32,403 nt of DNA from an uncultured Alphaproteobacteria bacterium (GTDB taxonomy: Bacteria > Pseudomonadota > Alphaproteobacteria > CADEGL01), in NCBI GenBank assembly GCA_902826885.1, contig CADEGL010000003.1, positions 51,328 through 83,730 of the forward strand. The letters are read 5' to 3'. How positions within the stretch are numbered: position 1 is the stretch's first letter; the number at the start of each line of letters is the position of its first letter. The translations under genes were made by a program, and so were the position numbers. The notes beneath the pieces were generated by a model. The model was not told the DNA's origin and searched no databases. It saw only the letters and a program-made list of their open reading frames with translations. Positions 1-7,886 of this stretch are shown one piece after another.

Positions 1-706
1 TGGCCACCACGTCGGGCAGCTTCATGCCCATGGGGTTCATCTCGTCGCCCGAGATACGGATGCCGATGGGAAAATCCTCGCCCACCGCGGCGCGCACGGC
101 CTGGGCGATCTCGACCACGAAGCGCAACCGGTTCTCGAAGCTGCCGCCGTAGCGGTCGTGGCGCTGGTTCGACTGTTCGTTGAGGAACTGGCCGATGCCG
201 TAGCCTTGGCTCGCCAGGACCTCGACGCCGTCCATGCCGGCTTCGCGGTAGCGCCGCGCCGATGCGCCATAGCGCTCGACGAACTCGCGCACCATGCGCT
301 TGGACATGGCACGTGGCATGGCGTGGAAGCGCTCGTTGGGAATCGCCGACGGGGCATAGGTGATGGGCTTGCTGCCGTCGAAGGCGATGCTCATCTCGCG
401 GCCGGGATGGAACAACTGGCCGAACACCTTGGCGCCGTGGGAATGCACGGCATCGGTGACGAGGCGGAAACCCTTGATGTCCGAGTCGTTCGCGATGGAA
501 AGGTGCCGGCCGGTCTCGTGGACGACCGCGCCCTCGGTCAGGATCAGGCCCGCGCCCCCCTTGGCGCGCTCGGCGTGATAGGCCGCCAGCGCCTCGTTGG
601 CCACATTGGCCCAGGCCAGGCGCGTGTTGTGGCCGGTGGAGGCGATCCGGTTGCGGATCGTCACGCCCTTGAGGGTCAAGGGCGAAAACAGGCGTTCGAA
701 AGGCAT
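1..706 (-). CDS. NADH:flavin oxidoreductase, Old Yellow Enzyme family (partial, C-terminus off the left edge)
   Basis: The visible 235 residues are the N-terminal half of an FMN-binding TIM barrel. Family marks are the opening MPFERLFSPLTLKGVTIRNR, GQLFHPGR near residue 97-103, and NQRHDRYGGSFENRLRF near 180-196. The active-site motif that reads HAAHG in classical ene-reductases is LASQG here (residues 164-168), so the usual substrate-binding histidine pair is absent. This places it nearer the 2,4-dienoyl-CoA reductase or N-methyl amino acid/betaine demethylase branches, which often carry an extra FeS and NAD(P)H module in the missing C-terminal part. It is the last gene seen in a leftward run, 51 bp after the luciferase-like monooxygenase. 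The substrate cannot be set from half a protein; the family call is secure. Confidence 0.9.
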   Translation of the reverse strand, partial: MPFERLFSPLTLKGVTIRNRIASTGHNTRLAWANVANEALAAYHAERAKGGAGLILTEGAVVHETGRHLSIANDSDIKGFRLVTDAVHSHGAKVFGQLFHPGREMSIAFDGSKPITYAPSAIPNERFHAMPRAMSKRMVREFVERYGASARRYREAGMDGVEVLASQGYGIGQFLNEQSNQRHDRYGGSFENRLRFVVEIAQAVRAAVGEDFPIGIRISGDEMNPMGMKLPDVVA

Positions 707-757
707 CGCTACGTCCCGGTTATGACCGGCGGACTGTAGAGACGGGCCGCTAAGCGA

Positions 758-1777
758 TCAATTGGCGCGCAGGCCAAAAGCCTTAGCGATCAGTTCGTAC
801 GAGCGCATCCGCGCGGCGAAGTCGGCACAGATGGTGACGATGGATAGCTCGTCGGCGGCGTAGGTCTCGGCCAGTTCCAGCAGGCCTGCCTTCACCTGGT
901 CCGGATTGCCGACGATGGAGCGGCGGCCGCTGCGGCGGAGCAATTCCTCTTCCTGCTCGGTGTAGGAATAGGCCAGAGCCTCTTCGACACTGGGATAGGG
1001 CTGCTCGCGCCCCGTGAAGAAGTTCAGCAGCCACAGCTTGCGGCTTGCGGCCAAGATTTTTGCCTCGTCCTCGGTGTCCGCGCACAGGACGAAGGTGGAG
1101 ACGCTGGCCAAAGGCTTCGCCAGGCGGTGCGAGGGTTTGAAGCCATCCTTGTAGGCGCGCAGCACGGCCTCTCCGCCCGAGCCGGTGATGAACTGGGCGA
1201 AGGAGAAAGCGCAGCCGATATGGGCGGCGTAGGCCGCGCTGTAGTCGCTGGAGCCGAGCAGCCACAGCTCCGGCTGTTGGGCGGGCTCCGGCACCACGCG
1301 GATACGCGCATAGGGATGATTGTCGGGTAGAGACCCGTCGAGATAGCCCAGCAACATGCCGAGCTTGGGCGCGAAATTGTCGGCGCCTGCTGCCTCGGGC
1401 GAAAGCTGCAGCGCTGCGGCCGTGCGCTGGTCCGAACCCGGCGCGCGCCCCAGCCCCAGATCGATGCGGCCGGGATAGAGCGTCTCTAGCATCCGGAACG
1501 TCTCGGCCACCTTGAGCGGGCTGTAATGGTTCAGCATCACCCCGCCGGAGCCGACGCGCATGTCCTTGGTTTCCGCCGCGATGCGCGTGATCAGAATCTC
1601 GGGCGCGGAGCCAGCGAGGCCGTTGCTGGCATGGTGCTCGGCGACCCAATAGCGGTGATAGCCCCAGCGGTCGCAGGCGCGCGCCAACTCCAGCGATTCG
1701 CGGATCGCGTCGCCGGTCGTGGCGCCGCGCCGGATGGGTGACTGGTCGAGGACGCCGAGCGGAATTTTTTGGGTCAT
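758..1777 (-). CDS. LLM-class flavin-dependent oxidoreductase (bacterial luciferase-like monooxygenase)
   Basis: This 339-aa protein has the form of the single-component-looking luciferase family that uses reduced FMN and O2. It opens with IPLGVLDQSPIRRG, then has the conserved YWVAEHH (about residue 43-49), GGVMLNHYSPLKVAE and GRIDLGLGRAPGSD segments that build the flavin pocket of the MsnO8/YhbW-type group, and a late NPDQVKAGLLELAETY segment. Length is normal. Its start overlaps the stop of the lactonase-like gene by 4 bp, which suggests translational coupling. Such enzymes need a flavin reductase; a candidate lies about 3.5 kb away at 5227-5727. The substrate is unknown. Confidence 0.92.
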   Translation of the reverse strand: MTQKIPLGVLDQSPIRRGATTGDAIRESLELARACDRWGYHRYWVAEHHASNGLAGSAPEILITRIAAETKDMRVGSGGVMLNHYSPLKVAETFRMLETLYPGRIDLGLGRAPGSDQRTAAALQLSPEAAGADNFAPKLGMLLGYLDGSLPDNHPYARIRVVPEPAQQPELWLLGSSDYSAAYAAHIGCAFSFAQFITGSGGEAVLRAYKDGFKPSHRLAKPLASVSTFVLCADTEDEAKILAASRKLWLLNFFTGREQPYPSVEEALAYSYTEQEEELLRRSGRRSIVGNPDQVKAGLLELAETYAADELSIVTICADFAARMRSYELIAKAFGLRAN

Positions 1778-2577
1778 GCGCCGGTGGGATCGACGTCCAG
1801 ACGCGCGACGATGCCTTCCAGCTTGGGCGAGGCCGCGGGATAGCGCGCCATCACCAAGGGATCGTGGCCGGGAATGATGTGGTTGGGCGACGCGGCCAGG
1901 CGGCGCAGGGTGCGATAGCCTTCCAGCGTTTCGGTCATGTTGTGAACGATGGGGAAGGGGCGGCCGAGTTCCATGTTGTCGTACATGTGGCTCGCGTCGG
2001 ACGCCAAGACAACCCAGCCGCGCTTGGTATGCACGCGCACCGACTGCATGCCCATCGTGTGGCCGCCGATCTTGTGCAGCGACAGGCCGGGCGCCAGCTC
2101 GCGGTCGCCGTCATGGAACTCGACCCGGCCGGCATAGACCGCGCGCACCATCTGCACCACGTCCTCGACCGAATAGGCGTGGCGGATCGAGGCGTGGCAC
2201 ATGTGGCGGCCGGTGGCATAGGCCACTTCGCCGTCCTGGACGTGGAAGCGTGCCTTGGGGAACCGGTCCATCCCGCCCGCATGGTCGTAATGCAGATGCG
2301 TGATGACGACGTCCTCGACCGTCGCCGGATCGACGCCGAGCGAGACCAGGCCTTCCTCAGGCTCGCGGAACCGCTGCCGTCCGCGCCGTGCCGCTTCCTC
2401 GGCGCCGAAACCCGTGTCGATCACGAAGCTGCGGCCCGCGCCGCGCACCAGCCACAGGAAATAATCGAGTGGCATGGGGCCTTCATGCGGGTCGCCGCCG
2501 ACGAAATTGTCGCTGCGGCGGCGCGGAACCGTACCGTAACGGATGGCGAACACTTCGTATTGCGGCATATCAGCCAT
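1774..2577 (-). CDS. N-acyl homoserine lactonase-family metallo-beta-lactamase-fold hydrolase
   Basis: This 267-aa enzyme carries the complete dinuclear zinc set of the AiiA/AttM lactonase group: HLHYDH at residues 94-99, H173 in GGHTMGMQSV, D194 in LASDASH and H238 in IIPGHDP. The spacing matches AiiA closely. No signal peptide is visible, so it should be cytoplasmic. The group opens lactone rings, including quorum-sensing acyl homoserine lactones, but many members act on other lactones. It is the first gene of a leftward run with the luciferase-like oxidoreductase and the OYE-family protein, and is divergent from a lactone-type decarboxylase gene (2670-3065). That setting makes a catabolic lactone as plausible a substrate as a signal molecule. 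Fold confidence is high, substrate low. Confidence 0.9.
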   Translation of the reverse strand: MADMPQYEVFAIRYGTVPRRRSDNFVGGDPHEGPMPLDYFLWLVRGAGRSFVIDTGFGAEEAARRGRQRFREPEEGLVSLGVDPATVEDVVITHLHYDHAGGMDRFPKARFHVQDGEVAYATGRHMCHASIRHAYSVEDVVQMVRAVYAGRVEFHDGDRELAPGLSLHKIGGHTMGMQSVRVHTKRGWVVLASDASHMYDNMELGRPFPIVHNMTETLEGYRTLRRLAASPNHIIPGHDPLVMARYPAASPKLEGIVARLDVDPTGA

Positions 2578-2669
2578 AGCGCTCTCGCTGCTTTGCGGCC
2601 CCGGTGCAGGGCGGCTACCTTACCGGCTCCAAAGTTTCCGCATAAGGCCGTTACGGGAGAGGAAAGACC

Positions 2670-3065
2670 ATGGCATCCGAGAAGTTCGAGCGCGGCCTCA
2701 AGATCCGCACCGAGGTCCTGGGCAAGGACTATGTCGAGAAGGCGACCAAGAACGTCGACGACTTCAACCGCGAGTTCCAGCAGATGGTCACGGAATATTG
2801 CTGGGGCGGTATCTGGGGCCGCGAGGGGATCATTTCGCACAAGCAGCGCAGCATGCTGAACCTGGCCATGCTGGCGGCGCTCAACCGGCCGCATGAGTTC
2901 GAGCTGCACATGCGCGGCGCGCTCAACAACAAGGTCTCGCTGGACGAGATCCGCGAGGTGCTGATGCAGGTGGCCGTCTATTGCGGCATCCCGGCGGGCG
3001 TCGAGGCGTTCCGCATCGCGCGCAAGGTGATCGCGGAGGAGAAGGCCGCCGGAGCCAAGCTCTGA
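2670..3065 (+). CDS. pcaC: 4-carboxymuconolactone decarboxylase family protein (PcaC-like)
   Basis: The 131-aa product aligns by eye along its whole length with PcaC, the decarboxylase of the protocatechuate branch of the beta-ketoadipate pathway. It shares the opening GLKIRTEVLG, the middle WGREGIISHKQRSMLNLAML and the late VAVYCGIPAGVEAF. The CxxC motif of the AhpD-like redox branch is absent, which favours the decarboxylase branch. A good ribosome site (gggagaggaaag) precedes the ATG. Its stop overlaps the next ATG by one base, so it is coupled to the dehydrogenase at 3065. No other protocatechuate gene is in view, so it may act on a related lactone or keto acid; the symbol reflects family similarity only. 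Confidence 0.85.
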   Translation: MASEKFERGLKIRTEVLGKDYVEKATKNVDDFNREFQQMVTEYCWGGIWGREGIISHKQRSMLNLAMLAALNRPHEFELHMRGALNNKVSLDEIREVLMQVAVYCGIPAGVEAFRIARKVIAEEKAAGAKL

Positions 3066-3931
3066 TGGAAACAATCGGCTTCGTTGGCCTGGGCGCGATG
3101 GGCAAGCCCATGGCCGGGCGGCTGGCCCAGGCGGGCCTGAAGCTGATTGTCCACGACAAGGCCGGCACGGCGGAGCGCGCGCCCGCCGGCGCCCGTGCCG
3201 CCGGCTCGGTCGGCGAAGTCGTGGCCGATGCCGAGACGCTATTTCTCAGCCTGCCCGACGGAAAGGTGGTGGAGGCTGTGGCGCGTGCGATCGCCGCGGC
3301 CAAGCCGCGAAAAACGAATCTGGTGGTGGATCTGTCCACCATCGGCCTCGAGGCCGCGGGCAAGACCGCCGCGATCTTCTCTGGCGCCGGGATCGCTTAT
3401 CTCGATGCGCCCGTCTCGGGCGGCGTCGCGGGTGCGTCCAAGGGCACGCTGGCCGTGATGGCGGCGGGCTCGAAAGCGGACTTCGCGCGCGTCGAGGCGC
3501 CGCTCAAGGCCATGGCCAAGAACCTGTTCCATGTCGGCGAGACGCCGGGGCAGGGCCAGGCCATGAAGCTGCTCAACAACTTCCTGTCCGCGACCGCCAT
3601 GGCGGCGACCAGCGAGGCCGTCATCTTCGGCGAATCGCAAGGCCTCGACATGGGCACGATCCTGTCGGTGCTGAATGTCTCCACGGGCCAGAACACGGCC
3701 AGCAGCGACAAGTTCGTGAACCGCATCCTGACCGGCACGTTCAACGCCGGCTTCACCGTGCATTTGATGGCGAAGGATGTCGGCCTCTACCGCAACGCGG
3801 TCGAAGGTGCCGGCACCGCGGCCAAGGTGGGCGAGCCTGTCTCGGCCGTGTGGCGGGAGCTGGACGACAAGATGGGCGCGGAGGACTTCACCCGCGTCTA
3901 CACCCATCTCGGCGGCAAGCGCGGCGCCTAG
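3065..3931 (+). CDS. NAD(P)-dependent beta-hydroxyacid dehydrogenase (3-hydroxyisobutyrate dehydrogenase family)
   Basis: The 288-aa protein begins METIGFVGLGAMGKPMA, a Rossmann glycine motif (G8-x-G10-x-x-G13). It has the family substrate loop LDAPVSGG (residues 113-120) and the catalytic lysine K168 in GQAMKLLNNF. The C-terminal helical domain is complete. This ATG was chosen over an upstream frame extension because it overlaps the preceding stop (TGATG) and starts exactly at the Rossmann strand. The family oxidises 3-hydroxyisobutyrate, tartronate semialdehyde, 6-phosphogluconate-like or related 2- and 3-hydroxyacids. Pairing with a PcaC-like decarboxylase suggests a small catabolic operon. 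Its stop overlaps the convergent M24 gene's stop by 4 bp. Confidence 0.9.
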   Translation: METIGFVGLGAMGKPMAGRLAQAGLKLIVHDKAGTAERAPAGARAAGSVGEVVADAETLFLSLPDGKVVEAVARAIAAAKPRKTNLVVDLSTIGLEAAGKTAAIFSGAGIAYLDAPVSGGVAGASKGTLAVMAAGSKADFARVEAPLKAMAKNLFHVGETPGQGQAMKLLNNFLSATAMAATSEAVIFGESQGLDMGTILSVLNVSTGQNTASSDKFVNRILTGTFNAGFTVHLMAKDVGLYRNAVEGAGTAAKVGEPVSAVWRELDDKMGAEDFTRVYTHLGGKRGA

Positions 3932-5088
3932 CCGTTGACCACGAGGTCGAGCGAGCTTTTGGACAAGGGCTCGGGTCCCTTGGCCGTGACGTGATAGGAC
4001 TGGCCGGGCGCTGTCGCCAGGCCGGTCTTTTCATCCACCAGAACGGTATGGATGAAGAACACGTTGCCCGGCTCGATCACCGCCGGATTGTTCCGGTACA
4101 GCATCGGCCAATCCATCCAGGTCGGCTGGAACACCGCGCCCATGCTGTAGCCCGTCGATGTCTGGCGCACGTGCCGGGATACGCCATGCTTGCCGCAGAC
4201 GCGGTCATAGGCGGCAAAGACATCGCCGCACGTGTTGCCGGGCTTGAGCGCCGCGGCACTGGCCAAATGCGCCTCGACCGCGATGTCGTGCATCTTGGCT
4301 TGGCGCGGCTTCAGCTTGCCGACCACGATCGTGCGCATCATCGCGGCGTGATAGCGCAAGTATGAGCCCGCCCATTCGATGGTCATCTGGTCGTTTTTCT
4401 TGAGCGTTTGCCGCCCCGAGATGTACCGGCCGAGCAGCGCGCGGCGTCCGGCGCCGATCACCTGGTCATTGGCCGGCCAGTCGGCGCCGCCCTTGAACAT
4501 CTCGCCCTGCACGGCGGCCAGAATGGTGCCTTCGTTCGCACCCGCCACGGTCAGCCGGTTGGCATGCCGCAGCGCCTTGTCGGCCAAGGAGGCGGCCGTC
4601 CGGATATATCCGATCTCGGCGCGGCTTTTGACGCAGCGCAAGCGCGTGACGAGGTCCGACGCATCTTCCAAGGCGCAGAAGCCCTTGAGCGCCGCGCTCA
4701 GCTTGCGGTGGATCGCGCCGGTCAGCCCGTAGGCGTCGTATTCGATGCCGATGCGCTTGCCTTTCACGCCGCGCGAGTCCAGGAGGCGCTTCAAGTCGAG
4801 CGACGGGTTCGCACCCGGCAGGTTGATCCAGGCGTGGATGTCTTTCCGCGCGAGGATCGAGATTTCGCGTGCAACGATGGCATCGGGTGGGCGCGTCACC
4901 AGGAAGATGCGGCCATCGGTGCCGAGATACATGGCCTGGAAGAAGCAATAGCCGAACGTCTCATGGCCGGTCAGGTAGTACATGCTCTCCTGACGAAACA
5001 TCAGGAGGCCTTTCAAGCCACGCCGCTCCAGCTCCTCGATCGTCTTCTTCTGACGGCTCTTGAACTCGGCGTTCGTGAAGTGGGCCAT
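3928..5088 (-). CDS. M24 pita-bread family hydrolase, ectoine hydrolase (DoeA)/creatinase-like, metal ligands lost
   Basis: This 386-aa protein has the creatinase N-terminal domain (about 1-150) and an M24 C-terminal domain. The N-terminal stretch YYLTGHETFGYCFFQAMYL and the later SDLVTRLRCVKSRAEIGYIR resemble ectoine hydrolase DoeA as I remember that family. The five metal ligands of aminopeptidases (D, D, H, E, E) appear replaced: TIEWAGSYLRYHAAMMRT has E and A for the two Asp, STGYSMG stands where GHGIG is usual, FFIHTVLV has H for E, and GQSYHV lacks the last E. Creatinase and DoeA-type enzymes are metal-free amidinohydrolases/amidohydrolases, so a C-N bond of a small zwitterion is the likely target. 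A strong GGGGAGGA site precedes the ATG. No doeB partner is seen. Confidence 0.88.
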   Translation of the reverse strand: MAHFTNAEFKSRQKKTIEELERRGLKGLLMFRQESMYYLTGHETFGYCFFQAMYLGTDGRIFLVTRPPDAIVAREISILARKDIHAWINLPGANPSLDLKRLLDSRGVKGKRIGIEYDAYGLTGAIHRKLSAALKGFCALEDASDLVTRLRCVKSRAEIGYIRTAASLADKALRHANRLTVAGANEGTILAAVQGEMFKGGADWPANDQVIGAGRRALLGRYISGRQTLKKNDQMTIEWAGSYLRYHAAMMRTIVVGKLKPRQAKMHDIAVEAHLASAAALKPGNTCGDVFAAYDRVCGKHGVSRHVRQTSTGYSMGAVFQPTWMDWPMLYRNNPAVIEPGNVFFIHTVLVDEKTGLATAPGQSYHVTAKGPEPLSKSSLDLVVNG

Positions 5089-5170
5089 TGTCGTCCTCCC
5101 CTTGTGTTCTTTACGCGAGCTTAGGTTGCCGCGCGCGTTCGTCTCGTTGCCATCTCGCGCAACCAGTCAT

Positions 5171-5198
5171 GCCAATTTGCTATGGCCAAATTTCTATG
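5171..5198. repeat. Tandem 14-bp repeat in the upstream region of the M24 gene (possible operator)
   Basis: Two abutting 14-bp units, GCCAATTTGCTATG and GCCAAATTTCTATG, agree at 12 of 14 positions. They lie 83-110 bp upstream of the M24 start in an A/T-rich island within a G/C-rich region. An overlapping inverted pair, AATTTG and CAAATT with a 7-bp spacer, is also present. Tandem copies one and a third helical turns apart fit binding of a regulator, but no regulator gene lies beside it. The role is inferred only from position and repetition. Confidence 0.35.
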
Positions 5199-5226
5199 GG
5201 TGTTCCGGCGGTCGGACGGCGCGCGG

Positions 5227-5727
5227 CTAGTGTACTTCGGGCGACAGCTTGCCGTAGGCGCCGCGGAAATAGAGCAGGGGCTTTTTCGACGGGTCCGTGG
5301 CCATATGAATCACCTCGCCGACGAAGATGACATGGTCGCCGCCATCGTAGCGTTCGCGCGTATGGCACTCGAAGCTGGCCAGGGCGCCGATCAGGATCGG
5401 GCAGCCTGTCTCCCACGTCGTGTAGGCGATGTTGTTCCATTTGTCCGGATGGGGCCGCGCGAAGTTGCCCGACAGCGCGCGCTGCTCGTCCGACAGGACG
5501 TTAACCGCGAAATTTTGACTTTCGAAGAAGGCGCCCAGGCTGTTCGCGCGCTTATCCAGGCTGAACAGGACCAGCGGCGGTTCGAGCGAGACGGAGTTGA
5601 AGGAGTTGGCCGTGAAGCCAAGCAACACGCCGTCCGGCCCACAGCCGGTGATGACGGTGACGCCGGTTGCGAAACAACCAAGAGCGTTGCGCAGGCTGCG
5701 CTGATCGACGGGTTTTATTTTTTCCAC
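5227..5727 (-). CDS. Flavin reductase family protein (FMN-binding split barrel)
   Basis: The 166-aa product is a short-chain flavin reductase that makes free FMNH2 or FADH2 for a partner monooxygenase. Family motifs are FATGVTVITG near residue 19-28, GFTANSFNSVSLEPPLVLFS near 36-55, and a late FVGEVIHM. I chose the GTG start (VEKIKPVDQRSL) because AGAGG lies 6 nt upstream and the protein then starts right before the family's first conserved helix; the open frame further upstream lacks homology-like sequence. It ends with YFRGAYGKLSPEVH, as is common for this group. The luciferase-like monooxygenase at 758-1777 could be its client, though the genes are not adjacent. Confidence 0.87.
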   Translation of the reverse strand: MEKIKPVDQRSLRNALGCFATGVTVITGCGPDGVLLGFTANSFNSVSLEPPLVLFSLDKRANSLGAFFESQNFAVNVLSDEQRALSGNFARPHPDKWNNIAYTTWETGCPILIGALASFECHTRERYDGGDHVIFVGEVIHMATDPSKKPLLYFRGAYGKLSPEVH

Positions 5728-5753
5728 GGGAAACCTCTGGACGGCGATTGCAG

Positions 5754-6242
5754 CTAGGGCGTGGTCTTGCTGCCGCGCGGCGTCATGGTGATATCCACGT
5801 TCGATCCGCCGAAGGTGGTGCGCGCGATCTGGATGGTAGCGACGCGCTCGCCCTGCGAGAAGGTCAGAACGCTTGTCTCGCTGCGCACGGCGGACACCTC
5901 GCTCCAACCGAAGCGAGGCATTTGGGATTGGAACGTGTCGAACACCGCCGGCGCGGATTGACTGGTCGACAGCGACAGGCGGCCGATCCAGCGTTCTTGC
6001 GCGCCCAGGATCAGCGAGCGGTCCATGTCCATCGTCGAGCCTTCGGGGATCGGGATGTCGTTGAACTGGCCGAAGCCCGTCGGAGTGACCGCGCCGGATT
6101 TCTTGGCTTCGGGCGTGGTCGAGGATACGGCCGTCGAGCGGGTGCAGCCCGCGGTCAACGTGGCCGCGACGATTGCGGCCGCGACAATGGCGGTCCGCCG
6201 CGCCGTCAACCCCTCGTGAGCTTTGTTCGGTGTCCACCCCAT
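5754..6242 (-). CDS. Predicted lipoprotein of unknown function
   Basis: The N-terminus has a charged region, a hydrophobic core (TAIVAAAIVAATL) and a lipobox LTAGC with the lipidation cysteine at residue 33, so it should be exported and anchored in a membrane. The mature part of about 130 residues begins with a Ser/Thr-rich linker, then IPIPEGSTMDMDRSLILG and a mostly beta-strand pattern ending in ITMTPRG. I do not recognise a named domain. The start is uncertain: a GTG 21 bp upstream is also possible, and no start has a good ribosome site. It sits 26 bp upstream of the flavin reductase on the same strand and diverges from the aldehyde dehydrogenase gene. Confidence 0.75.
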   Translation of the reverse strand: MGWTPNKAHEGLTARRTAIVAAAIVAATLTAGCTRSTAVSSTTPEAKKSGAVTPTGFGQFNDIPIPEGSTMDMDRSLILGAQERWIGRLSLSTSQSAPAVFDTFQSQMPRFGWSEVSAVRSETSVLTFSQGERVATIQIARTTFGGSNVDITMTPRGSKTTP

Positions 6243-6407
6243 CGGTGGCGTCAACCGTCTCACGCCGTTGTTCTGGCGTCAATATTTCGCGTTCAAAACC
6301 GCGATACGGGCAGGTGTTTTCCCCTGCGTCTTTGGTGTAAGGACATCGTCCTGCGGCGGCATCGCCGCCCGTCTTCGAACATCAAGCCATCGAAAGGGAT
6401 TCGACAG

Positions 6408-7844
6408 ATGTACGAGAAGCTTGCGCTCTTCATTAACGGCGAATGGACCAACGGCAGCGGGCGCGGCGGCGAGGACGTCATCAATCCCGCGACGGAAGCC
6501 TCGCTCGGCCGCTTGCCGCACGCGACCGTGAAGGATTTGGACCGCGCGCTCGAATCGGCCGCCAAGGGTTACGAGATTTGGCGCAAGACGCCGGCCTACG
6601 ACCGCGCACGCATTATCAAGAAGGCCGCCGACATCGTGCGCGCCAACGCGGAATCGATCGCGACCACGCTGACCACCGAGCAGGGCAAGGTCCTGGCCGA
6701 GGCGCGCATCGAGGTGAACGTCAGCGCCGACATCCTGGAGTGGTATGCCGAGGAAGGTCGCCGCGCCTATGGCCGCATCATTCCGGGCCGCATGCCGAAT
6801 CAGCGCCAGATGGTGGTGAAGGAGCCGATCGGCGTTTCCGCGGCCTTCACGCCGTGGAACTTCCCGGCCCTGACGCCGGTGCGCAAGATCGGCGGCGCGT
6901 TGGCCGCGGGCTGCGCGCTCATCATCAAGGCGTCGGAAGAGACGCCGGGCACCTGCGTCGCCGTCGTGCGCGCGTTCCAGGAAGCCGGCCTGCCGCCGGG
7001 TGTCCTGAACCTGGTCTTCGGCGTGCCGGCCGAGGTCTCCGAGCACATCATCGCCTCGCCGATCGTGCGCAAGTTCTCGTTCACCGGCTCGATTCCGGTG
7101 GGCAAGCACCTGGCGCGCATCGCCGCGGACCACATGAAGCGCGCGACGATGGAACTGGGCGGCCACGGCCCGGTCATCGTGTTCGACGACGTCGATGCGG
7201 AGAAGGTCGCGGCGGTCGCCGCGGTCGGCAAGTTCCGCAACGCGGGCCAGGTTTGCATCTCGCCCACCCGCTTCTTCGTTCACGACAAGGTGTATGACCG
7301 CTTCGTCGAGAAATTCGCCTCCATCGCCAAGGGGATGAAAGTCGGCAACGGCCTCGACAAGGATACGCAGATGGGCCCCATGGCCAACGCGCGCCGCGTC
7401 GAAGCCATGGAGAAGCTCGTGGGCGACGCGGTCCAGCGCGGTGCCAAAGTTGCCGCGGGCGGCCAGCGCCTGGGCAACCAGGGTTACTTCTATGCACCCA
7501 CCATCCTGGCTGACGTGCCGGATGACGCGCGCGTGATGAACGACGAGCCGTTCGGCCCCGTGGCGCCCTGCGTGCGCTTCAAGGAGTTCGGCGAGGTCGT
7601 GCACCAGGCCAACAAGTTGCCCTTCGGTCTGGCGGCCTACGCCTTCACCAACTCGACCGAACGGGCGACGGCGGTGGCCGATGCGCTCGAATCGGGCATG
7701 GTGGGCGTCAATCATTTCGGCGTCTCTCTGCCCGAGACGCCGTTCGGTGGCGTAAAGGAGAGCGGCTACGGCCACGAGGGCGGGATCGAAGGTCTCGATG
7801 CCTATCTTGTGAGCAAATTCGTCTCGCAGCTTCCGACCGCATAA
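6408..7844 (+). CDS. NAD(P)-dependent aldehyde dehydrogenase, succinate-semialdehyde dehydrogenase-like
   Basis: The 478-aa enzyme is full length for the ALDH superfamily. It shows N151 in TPWNFP, the general base E249 in MELGGHGP, the catalytic nucleophile C283 in FRNAGQVCISP, and the late PFGGVKESGYGHEGG. The pattern FALT-like PALTPVRKIGGALAAGC and the GQVC context fit the GabD/succinate-semialdehyde branch better than betaine aldehyde dehydrogenases. I placed the start at the ATG with GAAAGGGA 8 nt upstream; a far longer open frame to the left has no support. It is transcribed alone, away from the lipoprotein gene, and is followed by a hairpin. Exact substrate is uncertain. Confidence 0.92.
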   Translation: MYEKLALFINGEWTNGSGRGGEDVINPATEASLGRLPHATVKDLDRALESAAKGYEIWRKTPAYDRARIIKKAADIVRANAESIATTLTTEQGKVLAEARIEVNVSADILEWYAEEGRRAYGRIIPGRMPNQRQMVVKEPIGVSAAFTPWNFPALTPVRKIGGALAAGCALIIKASEETPGTCVAVVRAFQEAGLPPGVLNLVFGVPAEVSEHIIASPIVRKFSFTGSIPVGKHLARIAADHMKRATMELGGHGPVIVFDDVDAEKVAAVAAVGKFRNAGQVCISPTRFFVHDKVYDRFVEKFASIAKGMKVGNGLDKDTQMGPMANARRVEAMEKLVGDAVQRGAKVAAGGQRLGNQGYFYAPTILADVPDDARVMNDEPFGPVAPCVRFKEFGEVVHQANKLPFGLAAYAFTNSTERATAVADALESGMVGVNHFGVSLPETPFGGVKESGYGHEGGIEGLDAYLVSKFVSQLPTA

Positions 7845-7856
7845 AATTGCATGGCG

Positions 7857-7886
7857 GGGGATGGCGGCGAATTCGCTGCCATCCCC
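7857..7886 (+). terminator. Hairpin terminator candidate after the aldehyde dehydrogenase gene
   Basis: The arms GGGGATGGCGGCGAA and TTCGCTGCCATCCCC pair over 15 positions with a single G-T wobble, beginning 12 bp after the stop codon. The centre is GAATTC, so the innermost pairs must open to form the loop. The following sequence is not a clean T-run (TTGCTATGGCTGGGTTTT), so termination may be weak or the hairpin may protect the 3' end of the mRNA. Confidence 0.6.

Noticed and set aside
5667-6407. Long N-terminal extension of the aldehyde dehydrogenase frame (725-aa reading frame)
   Set aside because: The extra part is antisense to the lipoprotein, Arg-rich and unlike any ALDH; a good ribosome site precedes the ATG at 6408.
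6279-7775. 498-aa minus-strand open frame
   Set aside because: It mirrors the aldehyde dehydrogenase; its His/Arg/Gly-rich composition is that of an antisense shadow in G/C-rich DNA.
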